Below are positions 1 through 8,236 of a stretch of DNA of 64,000 bases, in pieces. The DNA comes from Nakamurella leprariae (GTDB taxonomy: Bacteria > Actinomycetota > Actinomycetes > Mycobacteriales > Nakamurellaceae). Position 1 is the stretch's first letter, and the number at the start of each line of letters is the position of its first letter. A program made the translations under genes and the position numbers. The stretch is from contig NZ_JAERWK010000012.1 in assembly GCF_016918035.1 (NCBI RefSeq), forward strand, positions 186,001-250,000. The letters are read 5' to 3'. The notes under the pieces are model-generated. The model searched no databases. It was not told the origin of the DNA and worked only from the letters and a program-made list of their open reading frames with translations.

Positions 1-1
1 G

Positions 2-457
2 AACGTCACCCCGGTGCTGTTCCGGCTGCAGAACGTGTACGGACCGGGCCAGTCGCTGATCAACCCGTACACCGGCATCGTGTCGTTGTTCGCCCGGCTG
101 GCCAAGCAGGGCGACGTCATCCCGGTCTACGAGGACGGCGAGATCGTGCGGGATTTCGTGTTCATCGACGACGTGGCCCGCGCCATCGTGGCCGGGACCG
201 TGCACGGTGCCGGGAACCGCGTGCCGTACGACGTCGGCTCGGGGCAGGCCACGACGATCCTGCAGCTGGCCGGCATCATCGCCGGGATCTACGGTGCGCC
301 CGAGCCGCAGATCAACGGCCGGTTCCGCGACGGCGACGTCCGGCACGCCTCGTGCACGGTCGACGAGACGCAGCGTGCGCTCGGCTGGCGGCCGGAGGTC
401 ATGGTCGACGACGGCGTCCGTCGGCTCTGCCGCTGGATCGACGACCGGACCAACTGA
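2..457 (+). CDS. NAD-dependent epimerase/dehydratase, C-terminal part
   Basis: The reading frame is open from the window edge to a TGA at 455-457, giving the last 151 residues of a protein whose start lies outside. The visible part opens with a QNVYGPGQ-type segment, as found after the catalytic YxxxK of extended SDR sugar epimerases. It then has FVFIDDVARAIV, DVGSGQATTILQLA and a C-terminal DDGVRRL..W helix, all typical of the UDP-glucose 4-epimerase / WcaG group. The Rossmann GxxGxxG and the catalytic Tyr-Lys are upstream and cannot be checked. Its place ahead of glycosyltransferases suggests it makes a nucleotide-sugar donor for a surface polysaccharide. The exact substrate cannot be assigned. 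Confidence 0.85.
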   Translation, partial: NVTPVLFRLQNVYGPGQSLINPYTGIVSLFARLAKQGDVIPVYEDGEIVRDFVFIDDVARAIVAGTVHGAGNRVPYDVGSGQATTILQLAGIIAGIYGAPEPQINGRFRDGDVRHASCTVDETQRALGWRPEVMVDDGVRRLCRWIDDRTN

Positions 458-545
458 CGGTGCCGCGGCAGGGGACGCCCGGGCGACCGCCGTCCCGCAG
501 CCGCAGCAGGCTGACCGCCGGGCGGTCGGGCGGGAGTGGACACAG

Positions 546-2279
546 GTGAACGACCACAGCGGCCCCGGACACCGGCCGGAGGATCCGGACGGCGACGGCC
601 GCGCCCACGGCTCGCGGCCGACGCCGCTGGACACGACCGGCGTGGGACCGGGCGACGGCCCGCGCTGGCAGTGGCGGATCTGGGCGGTCCTGACCGCCGC
701 GCTGTTCGTCCTGGGGCTCGCCTGGACCCTGCTCACGCCGCCCGGCGCGCAGCCGGACGAGCCGCAGCACACCCAGCGGGCTTGGGCGGTCTGGGACGGG
801 CAGGTGCTGGCGCCACCGACCCCGGACGGGACCGCGCTCCTGCAGCTCCCGAGCGGTCTGCTCGAGATGGGCAACGTGGGCTGCTTCGCGTTCTTCCCGA
901 ACCAGGACGCCGGCTGCCGCGCGGACTGGCCGCTCACCGACGACCGGGTCGACCTCAACAACACAGCAGGCCGGTACAACCCGGTCTACTACCTGGTCAC
1001 CGGGCTGCCGATCCGGATCTTCGAGCCGGAGACCGGGTTGTACCTGTCCCGGGCGCTGTCCGCGCTGGTCGCGGCGGGCGTGCTGGCGGCCGGGCTGCAC
1101 AGCCTGCTCCTGCTCAGACGGTCGTGGGTGGGCCGCGCCGCCGCGCTGGCCGTGATGACGCCGGTGTGCGTCTCGCTGCTGGGTGGCTACAACCCCAGCG
1201 CCTGGGAGATCACCGGCGCCGTGACGGGCTGCACGTCGTTGCTGCTGCTGGCCCGGTTCCCGCACCATCCGGCGGTACGGGCCTGGGCGTGGTGCGCCGC
1301 CGTTGCGCTGTCCCTCATGGCGATGACGAGGATCGCGTCGTTCGTCTGGGTGGCCGTGTTCGTGGGCTTCGCCGCGGTGCTGGCCGGACGCGGCGCGTTG
1401 GTGCTGGCCCGGCGCACCGACGTCCGGCTCGCCGGCCTGGTCGTCGCCACCGCTACGGCGTGGGCGCTCGTCTGGCAGCAGTTGGCCGGGGCTCGCGACG
1501 TCTCGGTGACCGGGTTCTCGGCCACGCTCGGCGAAGGCCTGGAGGCGTCCTACGCCGCGTCGGCCGGGTGGTGGGCCCAGATGATCGGCTACCTGGGCTG
1601 GAACGACGTGCCTCCGACGACCTTCGCGGTGTGGGGGACGGTCGCGGTGGTGGGCGCCCTGCTGCTGGGCGGGCTGGCCGTCGCCGGCCGGTGGCACCGC
1701 TGGCTGCTGCTGCTGGCCCTCGCCGGTGCGGTGCTGCTGCCGATCGTGATGTCGGCGGTGGTCTACCGATCGGTCGGCATGATCTGGCAGGGCCGGTACA
1801 ACCTGCCGCTGACCTTGCTCCCGGTGCTCTGGGCGGCGCTGCTGTGGGACACCAACCCCGGGACGGACGACGCCGTGCGCCGCCGCCTGGCGGGCGCGAC
1901 GCTCGTCGTGTGGGTCGCCGTGACCGTCTCGATGAGCTACACGGTGCTCAAGCGGTACGCGGTCGGTCTGCCCACCGACCCACTGTCCGGCGACGACGGC
2001 TTCCTGTTCCGGCCCGTCGCCTGGGCGCCGCCGGGTGGCGTGTGGATCTGGCTGCTGATCGGCGCGGCCGCGGCCGTGGCGGTCGCCCTGCTGATGTCGC
2101 CGACGGCCGCCGGGGCTGCCCGCTGGCTGGGCCCGGCCGGGGACTCAGGCCGGCGTCCCATGCGTCGACCGGTCGGCGCCCCGCCACCGGCGCGCCACGA
2201 CCAGCCCGTGCACCGTGAGCACGACCGCCGGCCCGCAGAGCTGGGCGACGACCCCGCGGTCGACCGCCGGGAGCGGTAG
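546..2279 (+). CDS. DUF2142 multi-pass membrane protein
   Basis: A 577-residue hydrophobic protein read from GTG 546, with a GGGAG about 10 bases upstream. Residues near 40-60 form a first membrane segment, followed by a TPPGAQPDEPQH motif. That Pro-Asp-Glu-Pro region before a loop is characteristic of DUF2142. About nine further hydrophobic segments follow. Family members sit in polysaccharide clusters and are thought to be GT-C-like membrane proteins, but no reaction is established. The last roughly 45 residues run antisense to the 3' end of the flippase gene and are Arg/Pro-rich, so the C-terminal tail may not be conserved. The frame has no earlier stop. The start is moderately certain, because the frame is also open upstream inside the epimerase. 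Confidence 0.75.
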   Translation: MNDHSGPGHRPEDPDGDGRAHGSRPTPLDTTGVGPGDGPRWQWRIWAVLTAALFVLGLAWTLLTPPGAQPDEPQHTQRAWAVWDGQVLAPPTPDGTALLQLPSGLLEMGNVGCFAFFPNQDAGCRADWPLTDDRVDLNNTAGRYNPVYYLVTGLPIRIFEPETGLYLSRALSALVAAGVLAAGLHSLLLLRRSWVGRAAALAVMTPVCVSLLGGYNPSAWEITGAVTGCTSLLLLARFPHHPAVRAWAWCAAVALSLMAMTRIASFVWVAVFVGFAAVLAGRGALVLARRTDVRLAGLVVATATAWALVWQQLAGARDVSVTGFSATLGEGLEASYAASAGWWAQMIGYLGWNDVPPTTFAVWGTVAVVGALLLGGLAVAGRWHRWLLLLALAGAVLLPIVMSAVVYRSVGMIWQGRYNLPLTLLPVLWAALLWDTNPGTDDAVRRRLAGATLVVWVAVTVSMSYTVLKRYAVGLPTDPLSGDDGFLFRPVAWAPPGGVWIWLLIGAAAAVAVALLMSPTAAGAARWLGPAGDSGRRPMRRPVGAPPPARHDQPVHREHDRRPAELGDDPAVDRRER

Positions 2280-3536
2280 CAGGAAGCACAGCAGGAACGC
2301 CGCGGTACCGAGGATCCACCCGATGCCCAGCCACCGGTGCCGCCCGAAGGCGACCAGGACCGGCTGCAGCAACTGGATGGTCATCAGCAGCAGCGCCGAC
2401 AGCGCCAGCAGCTCGAGCCGGGCCAGTCCGAGGCCGGCCTCAGGGGTCCCGAACACGGTCTCGACCACCCAGCGTCCGACCACGGCCGTGCCGGCGAGGA
2501 CGAGGACGGTCAGGCCGGCCATCAGGAGGCCACCGGTGCGCAGCAGCCGGCGGACGGCCGGCCGGTCGTCCCGGGCGACGGCGCTGGCCAGACCGGGCAG
2601 CACCATGGCCTGCACCGGCCCGGTCACCAACAGCGGGATCCGGGTGATGACCAGGGCGACGGTGAACGCCTGCACCATGGCCAACTCGTCGCCCACCGCC
2701 AGTCCGGTGACCAGGACGGGCCCGAGGTTGGCCAGCACCATGCCGAGCAGCGACGTCACCAGCAGCGCGGTGAGGGCGGCGCCGACCGTGGACCAGGTCG
2801 GGACGGGCGGCTCGGCCCCCGCCGCGGCATCGGACGGTGCCGCCGGCCGGCGACCGCCGCGTCGGCGGGACCGCAGCACCGTGCCCAGCATGGCCAGGGC
2901 GCCCACGAGCGGCCCGACGCAGATGGCCAGCCCGTAGCCGACCGGGTCGGTGCTCCCGGTCAGCGCGAGGACTGCGCAGCCCAGCAATCGCGCGCCACCG
3001 TCCGCCAGCAGGGTGACGGCGTACCCGCCGAACCGCCGGCGCCCGCCCAGCAGTCCGCGGAGGGCGAAGACGGCGCCCGACCCCACCACCGACAGAGCCA
3101 GGCAGCCCGTCAGCGCGAGCTCGCCGTCCAGCACCCGGCTGCGCAGCACGGGGGTGGCGGCGAGCAGCACGACCAGGGTGAGCCCGGTGAGCACACCGGT
3201 CGCGGCCAGCAGCCGGCGCACCGTCCCTGCACCGTGCCCGGGGCCGAGGGTCGCGACCCGTCGGCTGAGTTCCTGCTCGGCCGCCACGAAGACCCCGGGG
3301 CCGAGGATGTTGGCCAGCAGGTAGGTCGCCGACAGCGCCGCGAAGGTCGCGTCGTCGAACCGGTCGTGCCCGATGACGCTGAGGAACCCGTACCCGGACA
3401 GGCCGACGACGAGGGTGCCGATCGTCATCCAGAGCGAGCTGCGGCGGTCCACCCGCGACGGCGCGGCGGGCTCGCGCTCCCCACCCGCGGCGGCCGGGGG
3501 CGAGGAGGACGGGTGACGAAGGTGGCGCGAGTTCAC
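2145..3536 (-). CDS. Polysaccharide flippase, Wzx/MurJ-like (MATE/MOP superfamily)
   Basis: A 463-residue membrane protein with GTG start at 3536. An Arg/Ser/Pro-rich cytoplasmic N-terminus of about 30 residues precedes some 12-14 predicted membrane spans, beginning WMTIGTLVVGLSGYGFLSVIG. The pattern of paired helices and Gly/Ala-rich segments fits the oligosaccharidyl-lipid flippase group. It probably moves a lipid-linked repeat unit across the cytoplasmic membrane for the neighbouring glycosyltransferases. It is convergent with the DUF2142 gene and shares 135 bp with it. The substrate is unknown. The short neighbouring gap at 3537-3648 carries no recognisable gene. Confidence 0.75.
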   Translation of the reverse strand: MNSRHLRHPSSSPPAAAGGEREPAAPSRVDRRSSLWMTIGTLVVGLSGYGFLSVIGHDRFDDATFAALSATYLLANILGPGVFVAAEQELSRRVATLGPGHGAGTVRRLLAATGVLTGLTLVVLLAATPVLRSRVLDGELALTGCLALSVVGSGAVFALRGLLGGRRRFGGYAVTLLADGGARLLGCAVLALTGSTDPVGYGLAICVGPLVGALAMLGTVLRSRRRGGRRPAAPSDAAAGAEPPVPTWSTVGAALTALLVTSLLGMVLANLGPVLVTGLAVGDELAMVQAFTVALVITRIPLLVTGPVQAMVLPGLASAVARDDRPAVRRLLRTGGLLMAGLTVLVLAGTAVVGRWVVETVFGTPEAGLGLARLELLALSALLLMTIQLLQPVLVAFGRHRWLGIGWILGTAAFLLCFLLPLPAVDRGVVAQLCGPAVVLTVHGLVVARRWRGADRSTHGTPA

Positions 3537-3648
3537 GATCCCAGGACGCTAGTGGGCGCTGGCGGTGCCGTGCGGTCAGCGCACCGCGCGCCGCAGCCCG
3601 CCGCCGATCAGCGCCCGCGTCCCTGCTGGAGCAGGTCGCGCGGCAGTG

Positions 3649-4533
3649 TCACCGGCCGAGGGCGAACCGGCTCAGCCGGAGCGAGCCGCTCCGGTCACCG
3701 GCGCGGATGGCAGCCGGCACCCGCATGGCCGCGTGCGCCCGGGACAGGAGGTGGCGTCGGGCCGCCCGCGCCGCCGTGGGCCACCCGAGCGCGGTGAACG
3801 CGTCCGCCGCGCCGCGGTACACCGCCGCCTCCTCGTCGAAGCGGGCACCGTCGGCCGCGCTGACCGAGGAGTACGAAGCCCGGTGCCGCCGGTACCGGAA
3901 GGCCGGGGTGGGGTCCAGCACCATCGATCCGCCGGCCGCGACGATGTCCAGCAGCAGGACGAGGTCCAGAGCGACCTCCAGTCCGGGCCGGAACCCGATG
4001 CGCCGCAACCACGTCGTGTTCCACGCCAGCGACGGGAAGTAGGTCCAGTTGCCGCGCAGCAGGCTGGCGGCCAGGGGCTCACCGCCCAGCACCGTCCGGG
4101 CGTCGACCGACGGTGCGATCCAGCCCTTGACCCGGTCGGCCAGCGGCCGGGTCTCCCGGCCGTCCTCGTCGATCACCGTGACGCCGACCTCGACGACGGC
4201 GGCGTCGGGATGGGCGGTCATCGCATCGGCGACCAGGGTGAGGTGGTTGGGCAGCATCTCGTCATCGGCGCCCATGATCACCGCCACCGGCGCGTGGACC
4301 AGTTCCGCGCACCGCCGGAAGTTGCCGTTGATGCCCAGATTCGCCGGATTGCGGACGTACTCGATGCGCTCGTCACCGAACGAGGTCACCAGGTCGGTCA
4401 GGTCGGTCCCGGGGGAGGCGTCGTCCACGACCACCAGCCGCCAGTCGGTCGACCGCTGTTCGACGACGCTACTGATGGCGCGCCGGAGCAGGTCGACGTT
4501 CCCGTAGGCCGGGAGCATCACATCGATCGTCAC
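3649..4533 (-). CDS. Family 2 glycosyltransferase
   Basis: A 294-residue GT-A fold glycosyltransferase. I chose GTG 4533 because the protein then opens directly with VTIDVMLPAYGNVDLLRRAI, the first beta strand of GT2 enzymes; a frame further upstream is open but has no coding character. VVVDDASPGTD is the nucleotide-binding strand. The IMGADDEMLPNH segment supplies the DxD-like metal motif (ADDE). There are no membrane segments, so it should act on the cytoplasmic face. It lies in a minus-strand run with the next GT2 gene and the membrane esterase. Sugar and acceptor cannot be deduced. The 134-base gap to the next gene (4534-4667) shows nothing convincing. Confidence 0.8.
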   Translation of the reverse strand: MTIDVMLPAYGNVDLLRRAISSVVEQRSTDWRLVVVDDASPGTDLTDLVTSFGDERIEYVRNPANLGINGNFRRCAELVHAPVAVIMGADDEMLPNHLTLVADAMTAHPDAAVVEVGVTVIDEDGRETRPLADRVKGWIAPSVDARTVLGGEPLAASLLRGNWTYFPSLAWNTTWLRRIGFRPGLEVALDLVLLLDIVAAGGSMVLDPTPAFRYRRHRASYSSVSAADGARFDEEAAVYRGAADAFTALGWPTAARAARRHLLSRAHAAMRVPAAIRAGDRSGSLRLSRFALGR

Positions 4534-4667
4534 GTCGTCCGTCCTGGTGGTGGGGCCCGATGCTCGACCCGGGGCTGCGTCGGCGCCCGGTCGGCGCATC
4601 CACCGTAGCCAGCGACCACCCGCCCGACGGTCAGGCGCGGCGGCGTCCGGGCTCGCGGCCGCGGACC

Positions 4668-5723
4668 TCAGCCCGAGGTCACGGCCGCCCGGAACACCGT
4701 CCGTCGTCGCCGTCGCGGCACCGTCCGGCCCGGGGCGTCGGCCCACCCCCGGGGCACCTGCCGCAGCACCGCCGCCAGCACCCGCAGCCGCAGCCGGATC
4801 CGGAAGTTGGCCGCGTCCGGCACCGGCCGGCGCAGCAGTCGCTTGCCGGCCAGCGACCCCGTGGTGACCGCGAACCGGGCCACGGCCACTGCGAACACCC
4901 AGGTCGGCGCGCAGCGCAGCAGGGTCCACAGCCGGTTGCGCTCGTTGTGGAAGTGGAACAGGGCAGACCGCCGGTTGCTGGTCGCCGCGTGCCGGTGCAT
5001 GACCCGGGCGCGGGGCACGGCCCGGATGTCCCAGCCCGCCAGCCGCAGCCGCCACGAGGTGTCGAGGTCCTCGTAGTAGAGGAAGAAGTCGGCCGGGAAG
5101 CCGCCGACGGCGCGCAGCGCGGCGGTGCGCAGCAGCGCGGCGCCGCCGCAGAACCCGAACACGTCGCGCACCTGCGGCCCGACCGCGGCGACGTCGGCGT
5201 CGCCGTCCACGTCGACGCCGTACCAGGCCCGGTCCAGCGTGGTGCCCAAGCTGTTCACCGTGCCGGGCGCGGCCGACAGCTCCAACAGCGACGTCCAGGC
5301 CGCCGCCTCGGGGTCGGCCTCGGCCGTCTCGAGCAGGGTCTCCAGCCAGTCGGGGTCGGCGACCGCGTCGTCGTTGAGCAGCGCCAGGAAGGGCGTGTCG
5401 ATCTCCGGGACGGCCGCGGCGACCCCACCGGCGAAGCCGAGGTTCTCCGGCAGTCGCCGCACGGTGATGCGCTCTGGGTCGCGGGCGGCGACCCGGCGCA
5501 GCACGTCGGTGGTGCCGTCGGACGAGGCGTTGTCGATGATCAGCACCTGGTGCGGCACGGTCTGCCGGCGCAGCGACTCCAGGCAGGCGCCGATGAACCC
5601 CGCTGCGCGGTAGGTCACCACCACCACGGTGACGCGGAGTCCGGAGGAGTCGACGGAGCGAGGTACGAGCGGAGCCGAGCTCCGCCCATCAGTGCCGTCG
5701 GTGGTCGTCTGCGGATCGCTCAC
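4668..5723 (-). CDS. Family 2 glycosyltransferase, rhamnosyltransferase-like
   Basis: A 351-residue GT2 protein. GTG 5723 overlaps the stop of the upstream esterase gene by four bases (GTGA), implying translational coupling. The catalytic domain starts near residue 30 with RVTVVVVTYRAAGFIGACLESL, followed by LIIDNASSDGT and ALLNDDAVADPDWLETLL. An FFLYYEDLDTSWRLRLAGW segment carries the ED.D motif typical of rhamnosyl/galactofuranosyl-type GT2 enzymes, and the domain ends near HRHAATSNRRSALFHFHNERNR. Residues about 13-26 before the domain (SSAPLVPRSVDSS) are encoded by a dispersed DNA repeat also found in fbiB, so this tail is probably an insertion. The function is inferred to be surface glycan assembly. 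Confidence 0.82.
   Translation of the reverse strand: MSDPQTTTDGTDGRSSAPLVPRSVDSSGLRVTVVVVTYRAAGFIGACLESLRRQTVPHQVLIIDNASSDGTTDVLRRVAARDPERITVRRLPENLGFAGGVAAAVPEIDTPFLALLNDDAVADPDWLETLLETAEADPEAAAWTSLLELSAAPGTVNSLGTTLDRAWYGVDVDGDADVAAVGPQVRDVFGFCGGAALLRTAALRAVGGFPADFFLYYEDLDTSWRLRLAGWDIRAVPRARVMHRHAATSNRRSALFHFHNERNRLWTLLRCAPTWVFAVAVARFAVTTGSLAGKRLLRRPVPDAANFRIRLRLRVLAAVLRQVPRGWADAPGRTVPRRRRRTVFRAAVTSG
5646..5684. repeat. Dispersed ~39-bp repeat, copy A (inside a GT2 gene)
   Basis: A 39-bp G/C-rich element built from GAGCG-like units and ending in GAGCTCCG. It matches the reverse complement of 15482-15520 at 35 of 39 positions by eye. It lies in frame in the N-terminal tail of the GT2 gene, read on the opposite strand from the copies in fbiB. 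Confidence 0.8.
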
Positions 5724-7018
5724 GAGGGAATGATGCCCATCCGGCCGGCCAGCCAGGGCATGCCGTCCCTGAGTGCGGTCACCGGGACGTTCCAGTCGTG
5801 CCCGGAGCCGTCCACCAGGTGGATGGTGACGTCCATCCCGGCGGCCTGCGCGGCCTGGTACATGGCCTGCGCCTGCGGGCCGTACTCGGCGTCGTTGGCG
5901 CCCACCCAGAACTGGCCGGCCGAGTCCGGGTACCGGTGGTCCTGCAGCAGGGTCTGCGGGTTCGCGGCCAGGAACGCCTGCTCGTCGCCGCCGTAGAGCT
6001 TGTCGACGGTCTCCTGCCGGGAGCCCAGCGTGGGTTCGGCCTGTCCGGAGGCGTCGAGGAAGGACGAGAACAGCTGCGGATGCTTGGTGGCCAGCTGGAT
6101 GGCGCAGGTGCCGCCATAGGAGAAGCCGCCGACCGCCCAGTGCGCGGTGTCGCCGTCGTAGGAGAGGTTCTGTTCGATCCAGGCGGGCACGTCCTGCGAC
6201 AGGTAGGTGTCGACCTTGCCGGCGCTGGTGTCCGCGCAGATGGGGTTGTCCAGGTCGGAGCCGAGCGCGTCGGGCATCACCACGAGCGGGGCCAGCCCGC
6301 CGTGCTGGGAGGCGAACGCGTCCATGATGCCGGCCAGCTGGCCGGCGGTGAGCAGGTCGCGCGGGCCGCCCGGCTGGCCGTGGATCATCATCAGGACGGG
6401 CAGGGCCGGCCGGTTCGACGCGAAGTAGGCCGGTGGCAGGTAGACGTACCCGGGACGGGGAGTCCACCCCGAGATGGTGGCCGGGATGGTCACCTCGGAC
6501 ACCGAACCGCCGGCGGGCAGCGGGCCCTCGGCGCGCCAGGTCCCCGACAGCGGTCCGGGTGGGTTGGTGCGCGGCCCCATCCCGTCGCCGGTGGGCAGGT
6601 CGATCTCCGCCGCCCCGACCTCACCGAACAGCGTGCCGACGGTGGGGAACTGGGCGAAGTGGATGTTGATCAGGTTGGCCCCGGCGGCCAGCACGACCAG
6701 TCCGCTGATCACGGCCACGACCTTGCGCCACCAGCGGGTGCGGAACATCGCGGCCACGGTGAGTCCGATCCCGGCGATGATCACCGCGACCCAGACCGTC
6801 ACCTCGATGGGCAGCGGCTCCGGGAAGGGCTGCCACAGGTCGTCGACGATCCAGTCGAGCAGCAGCGACACCACCATCGCGCCGACCAGGATCGACGGGA
6901 CCAGCACCCGCCACCACCGCCGGTCGGAACGACTCACCAGCAGCGCCAGGAAGGCGACGGCCGCCAGACCGGACAACATCCAGGGCACCCAGCCCGAGAT
7001 CAGCGACAGGTCGGACAC
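5720..7018 (-). CDS. Membrane-anchored esterase (antigen 85/esterase D-like alpha/beta hydrolase)
   Basis: A 432-residue protein read from GTG 7018, which has an AGGAAGG ribosome binding site just upstream. The first roughly 140 residues contain four hydrophobic segments (WVPWMLSGLAAVAFLALLV and others). After them comes an extracytoplasmic alpha/beta hydrolase domain of the PF00756 type: VYLPPAYF, LMMIHGQPGG, the nucleophile elbow GGFSYGGTCA (GxSxG) and a late DGSGHDW His segment. This architecture occurs in actinobacterial mycolyltransferase-like and acyltransferase/esterase proteins of the envelope. The gene precedes and overlaps a glycosyltransferase gene, so acylation or deacylation of a surface glycan is a reasonable inference. 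The substrate is unproven. Confidence 0.8.
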   Translation of the reverse strand: MSDLSLISGWVPWMLSGLAAVAFLALLVSRSDRRWWRVLVPSILVGAMVVSLLLDWIVDDLWQPFPEPLPIEVTVWVAVIIAGIGLTVAAMFRTRWWRKVVAVISGLVVLAAGANLINIHFAQFPTVGTLFGEVGAAEIDLPTGDGMGPRTNPPGPLSGTWRAEGPLPAGGSVSEVTIPATISGWTPRPGYVYLPPAYFASNRPALPVLMMIHGQPGGPRDLLTAGQLAGIMDAFASQHGGLAPLVVMPDALGSDLDNPICADTSAGKVDTYLSQDVPAWIEQNLSYDGDTAHWAVGGFSYGGTCAIQLATKHPQLFSSFLDASGQAEPTLGSRQETVDKLYGGDEQAFLAANPQTLLQDHRYPDSAGQFWVGANDAEYGPQAQAMYQAAQAAGMDVTIHLVDGSGHDWNVPVTALRDGMPWLAGRMGIIPS

Positions 7019-7027
7019 GCGGCAGCC

Positions 7028-7054
7028 TTCCTGGAGCTTCCTGGAGCTTCCTGG
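7028..7054. repeat. 10-bp tandem repeat (2.7 copies) in the esterase leader
   Basis: TTCCTGGAGC is repeated at 7028-7037 and 7038-7047, followed by TTCCTGG. On the minus strand it reads as repeated CCAGGAAG units, resembling the true AGGAAGG ribosome binding site immediately downstream. It may present several Shine-Dalgarno-like sites before the GTG at 7018. Confidence 0.85.
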
Positions 7055-7065
7055 TCGACGGAGTT

Positions 7066-7097
7066 CACCGTTGCACTGCGGACGGTGATCAACCGTC
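7066..7097. promoter_or_regulatory. Nested inverted repeats between divergent esterase and SDR genes
   Basis: Three related half sites lie together: CACCGT (7066-7071), GACGGTG (7081-7087) and ACCGTC (7092-7097). GACGGT/ACCGTC is a perfect 6-bp inverted repeat with a 5-base centre, and CACCGT/ACGGTG is another with a 10-base centre. They lie in the 296-base gap between divergent genes (7019-7314), where an operator would be expected. No other feature was seen in the gap. The regulator is unknown. Confidence 0.4.
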
Positions 7098-7314
7098 ACC
7101 CTGCGTGCATGGAGCAGCATCCTCGCTCGGACCGATCACTGCAAGCGACCGGGCATGCGTGACACGGACGTTCGCGGGCCGCGTGGGTTCTGCCCGCACC
7201 CCGGTCGCCCGGCGGCAACGGCCATGGCGGACGCTGAGCGCATGGGCCGCCCTGTCCGGCCCACGTGCCGATGAGCCGGACGACGAGATCCGCCCGGCGG
7301 AAGGAGTGGCATCC

Positions 7315-8142
7315 ATGTCCACCTGGCTGATCACCGGATGCTCGACCGGGCTCGGGCGCGCCCTGGCCGAGGAGGTGCTGGCCCGCGGCCACCAGGTCGT
7401 CGTCACCGCGCGGGACGCCACCCGCGTCCAGGACCTCGTCGACGCGCACCCGGACACCGCGCTCGGGGCGGCGCTGGACGTCACTGACCCGGCCGCGGTG
7501 CGCACGGTCGTGGCCGCCGCCGAGCAGCGGTTCGGCGGGGTCGACGTGCTGGTCAACAACGCCGGGTACGGCTACCGGGCCGCCGTCGAGGAGGGCGACG
7601 ACGCCGACGTCCAGCAACTCTTCGCCACCCACGTCTTCGGCCCGGTCGCTCTGATCAAGGGCGTGCTGCCGGGCATGCGTGCCCGTCGCTCCGGCGCCGT
7701 CGTCAACATCTCGTCCATCGGGGCGCGGACGGCCTTCGCCGGCTCCGGCTACTACGCCGGGGTCAAGGCGGCGCTGGAGGGCATCTCCAACGCGCTGGCC
7801 AAGGAGGTCGGTCCGCTCGGCATCAGCGTGACGGTGGTCGAGCCGGGCGGCTTCCGCACCGACTTCTCCGGACGCTCGCTCACCCAGTCCGCGACCGCCA
7901 TCGAGGACTACGCGCCGACCGCCGGGCTGCGCCGCAAGGAGCACGACCGCACCGACGGCACCCAGGCCGGCGACCCGGCCAAGGGCGCGGCGCTGATCAT
8001 CGAGGCGGTCGAGGCCGACCCGGCTCCGACCCTGCTGCTGCTCGGCGCGGACGCCCTGGAGGGGTACGACCGGGTCGGCGCGGCGGAACGGGCCCAGGTC
8101 GACGCCTGGCGTGCGCGGAGCGCGTCCACCGGCTTCGCCTGA
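7315..8142 (+). CDS. Short-chain dehydrogenase/reductase (classical SDR)
   Basis: A 275-residue NAD(P)-dependent oxidoreductase. ATG 7315 is preceded by AAGGAG at 7301-7306. The cofactor motif TGCSTGLG is at residues 8-15. VNNAGYGYR is the NNAG motif, SSIGARTAF holds the catalytic Ser, and GYYAGVKAALEG carries YxxxK. The VVEPGGFRTDF segment and the overall length fit the SDR subgroup often annotated as oxidoreductase/retinol dehydrogenase-like. The substrate cannot be read from sequence. It is divergent from the esterase and followed by a glycosyltransferase, and no sugar-specific feature links it to the glycan genes. Confidence 0.85.
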   Translation: MSTWLITGCSTGLGRALAEEVLARGHQVVVTARDATRVQDLVDAHPDTALGAALDVTDPAAVRTVVAAAEQRFGGVDVLVNNAGYGYRAAVEEGDDADVQQLFATHVFGPVALIKGVLPGMRARRSGAVVNISSIGARTAFAGSGYYAGVKAALEGISNALAKEVGPLGISVTVVEPGGFRTDFSGRSLTQSATAIEDYAPTAGLRRKEHDRTDGTQAGDPAKGAALIIEAVEADPAPTLLLLGADALEGYDRVGAAERAQVDAWRARSASTGFA

Positions 8143-8189
8143 TCCCCGGGCCTGATCCCCGGGCCTGATCCCCGGGCCTGGTCCCCGGG
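8138..8189. repeat. 13-bp tandem repeat, four copies
   Basis: CCTGATCCCCGGG occurs at 8138, 8151 and 8164, with a one-base variant (CCTGGTCCCCGGG) at 8177. The array spans the SDR stop codon, since the TGA at 8140-8142 lies in the first unit. Each unit contains the CCCCGGG palindrome. Because the unit is not a multiple of three and lies after the stop, copy number can vary without altering either flanking protein. Confidence 0.9.
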
Positions 8190-8236
8190 TCGAGACCGAC
8201 CTGGGCCCGGCCGCGGCGTGTGCTGGACTGCCGGGC

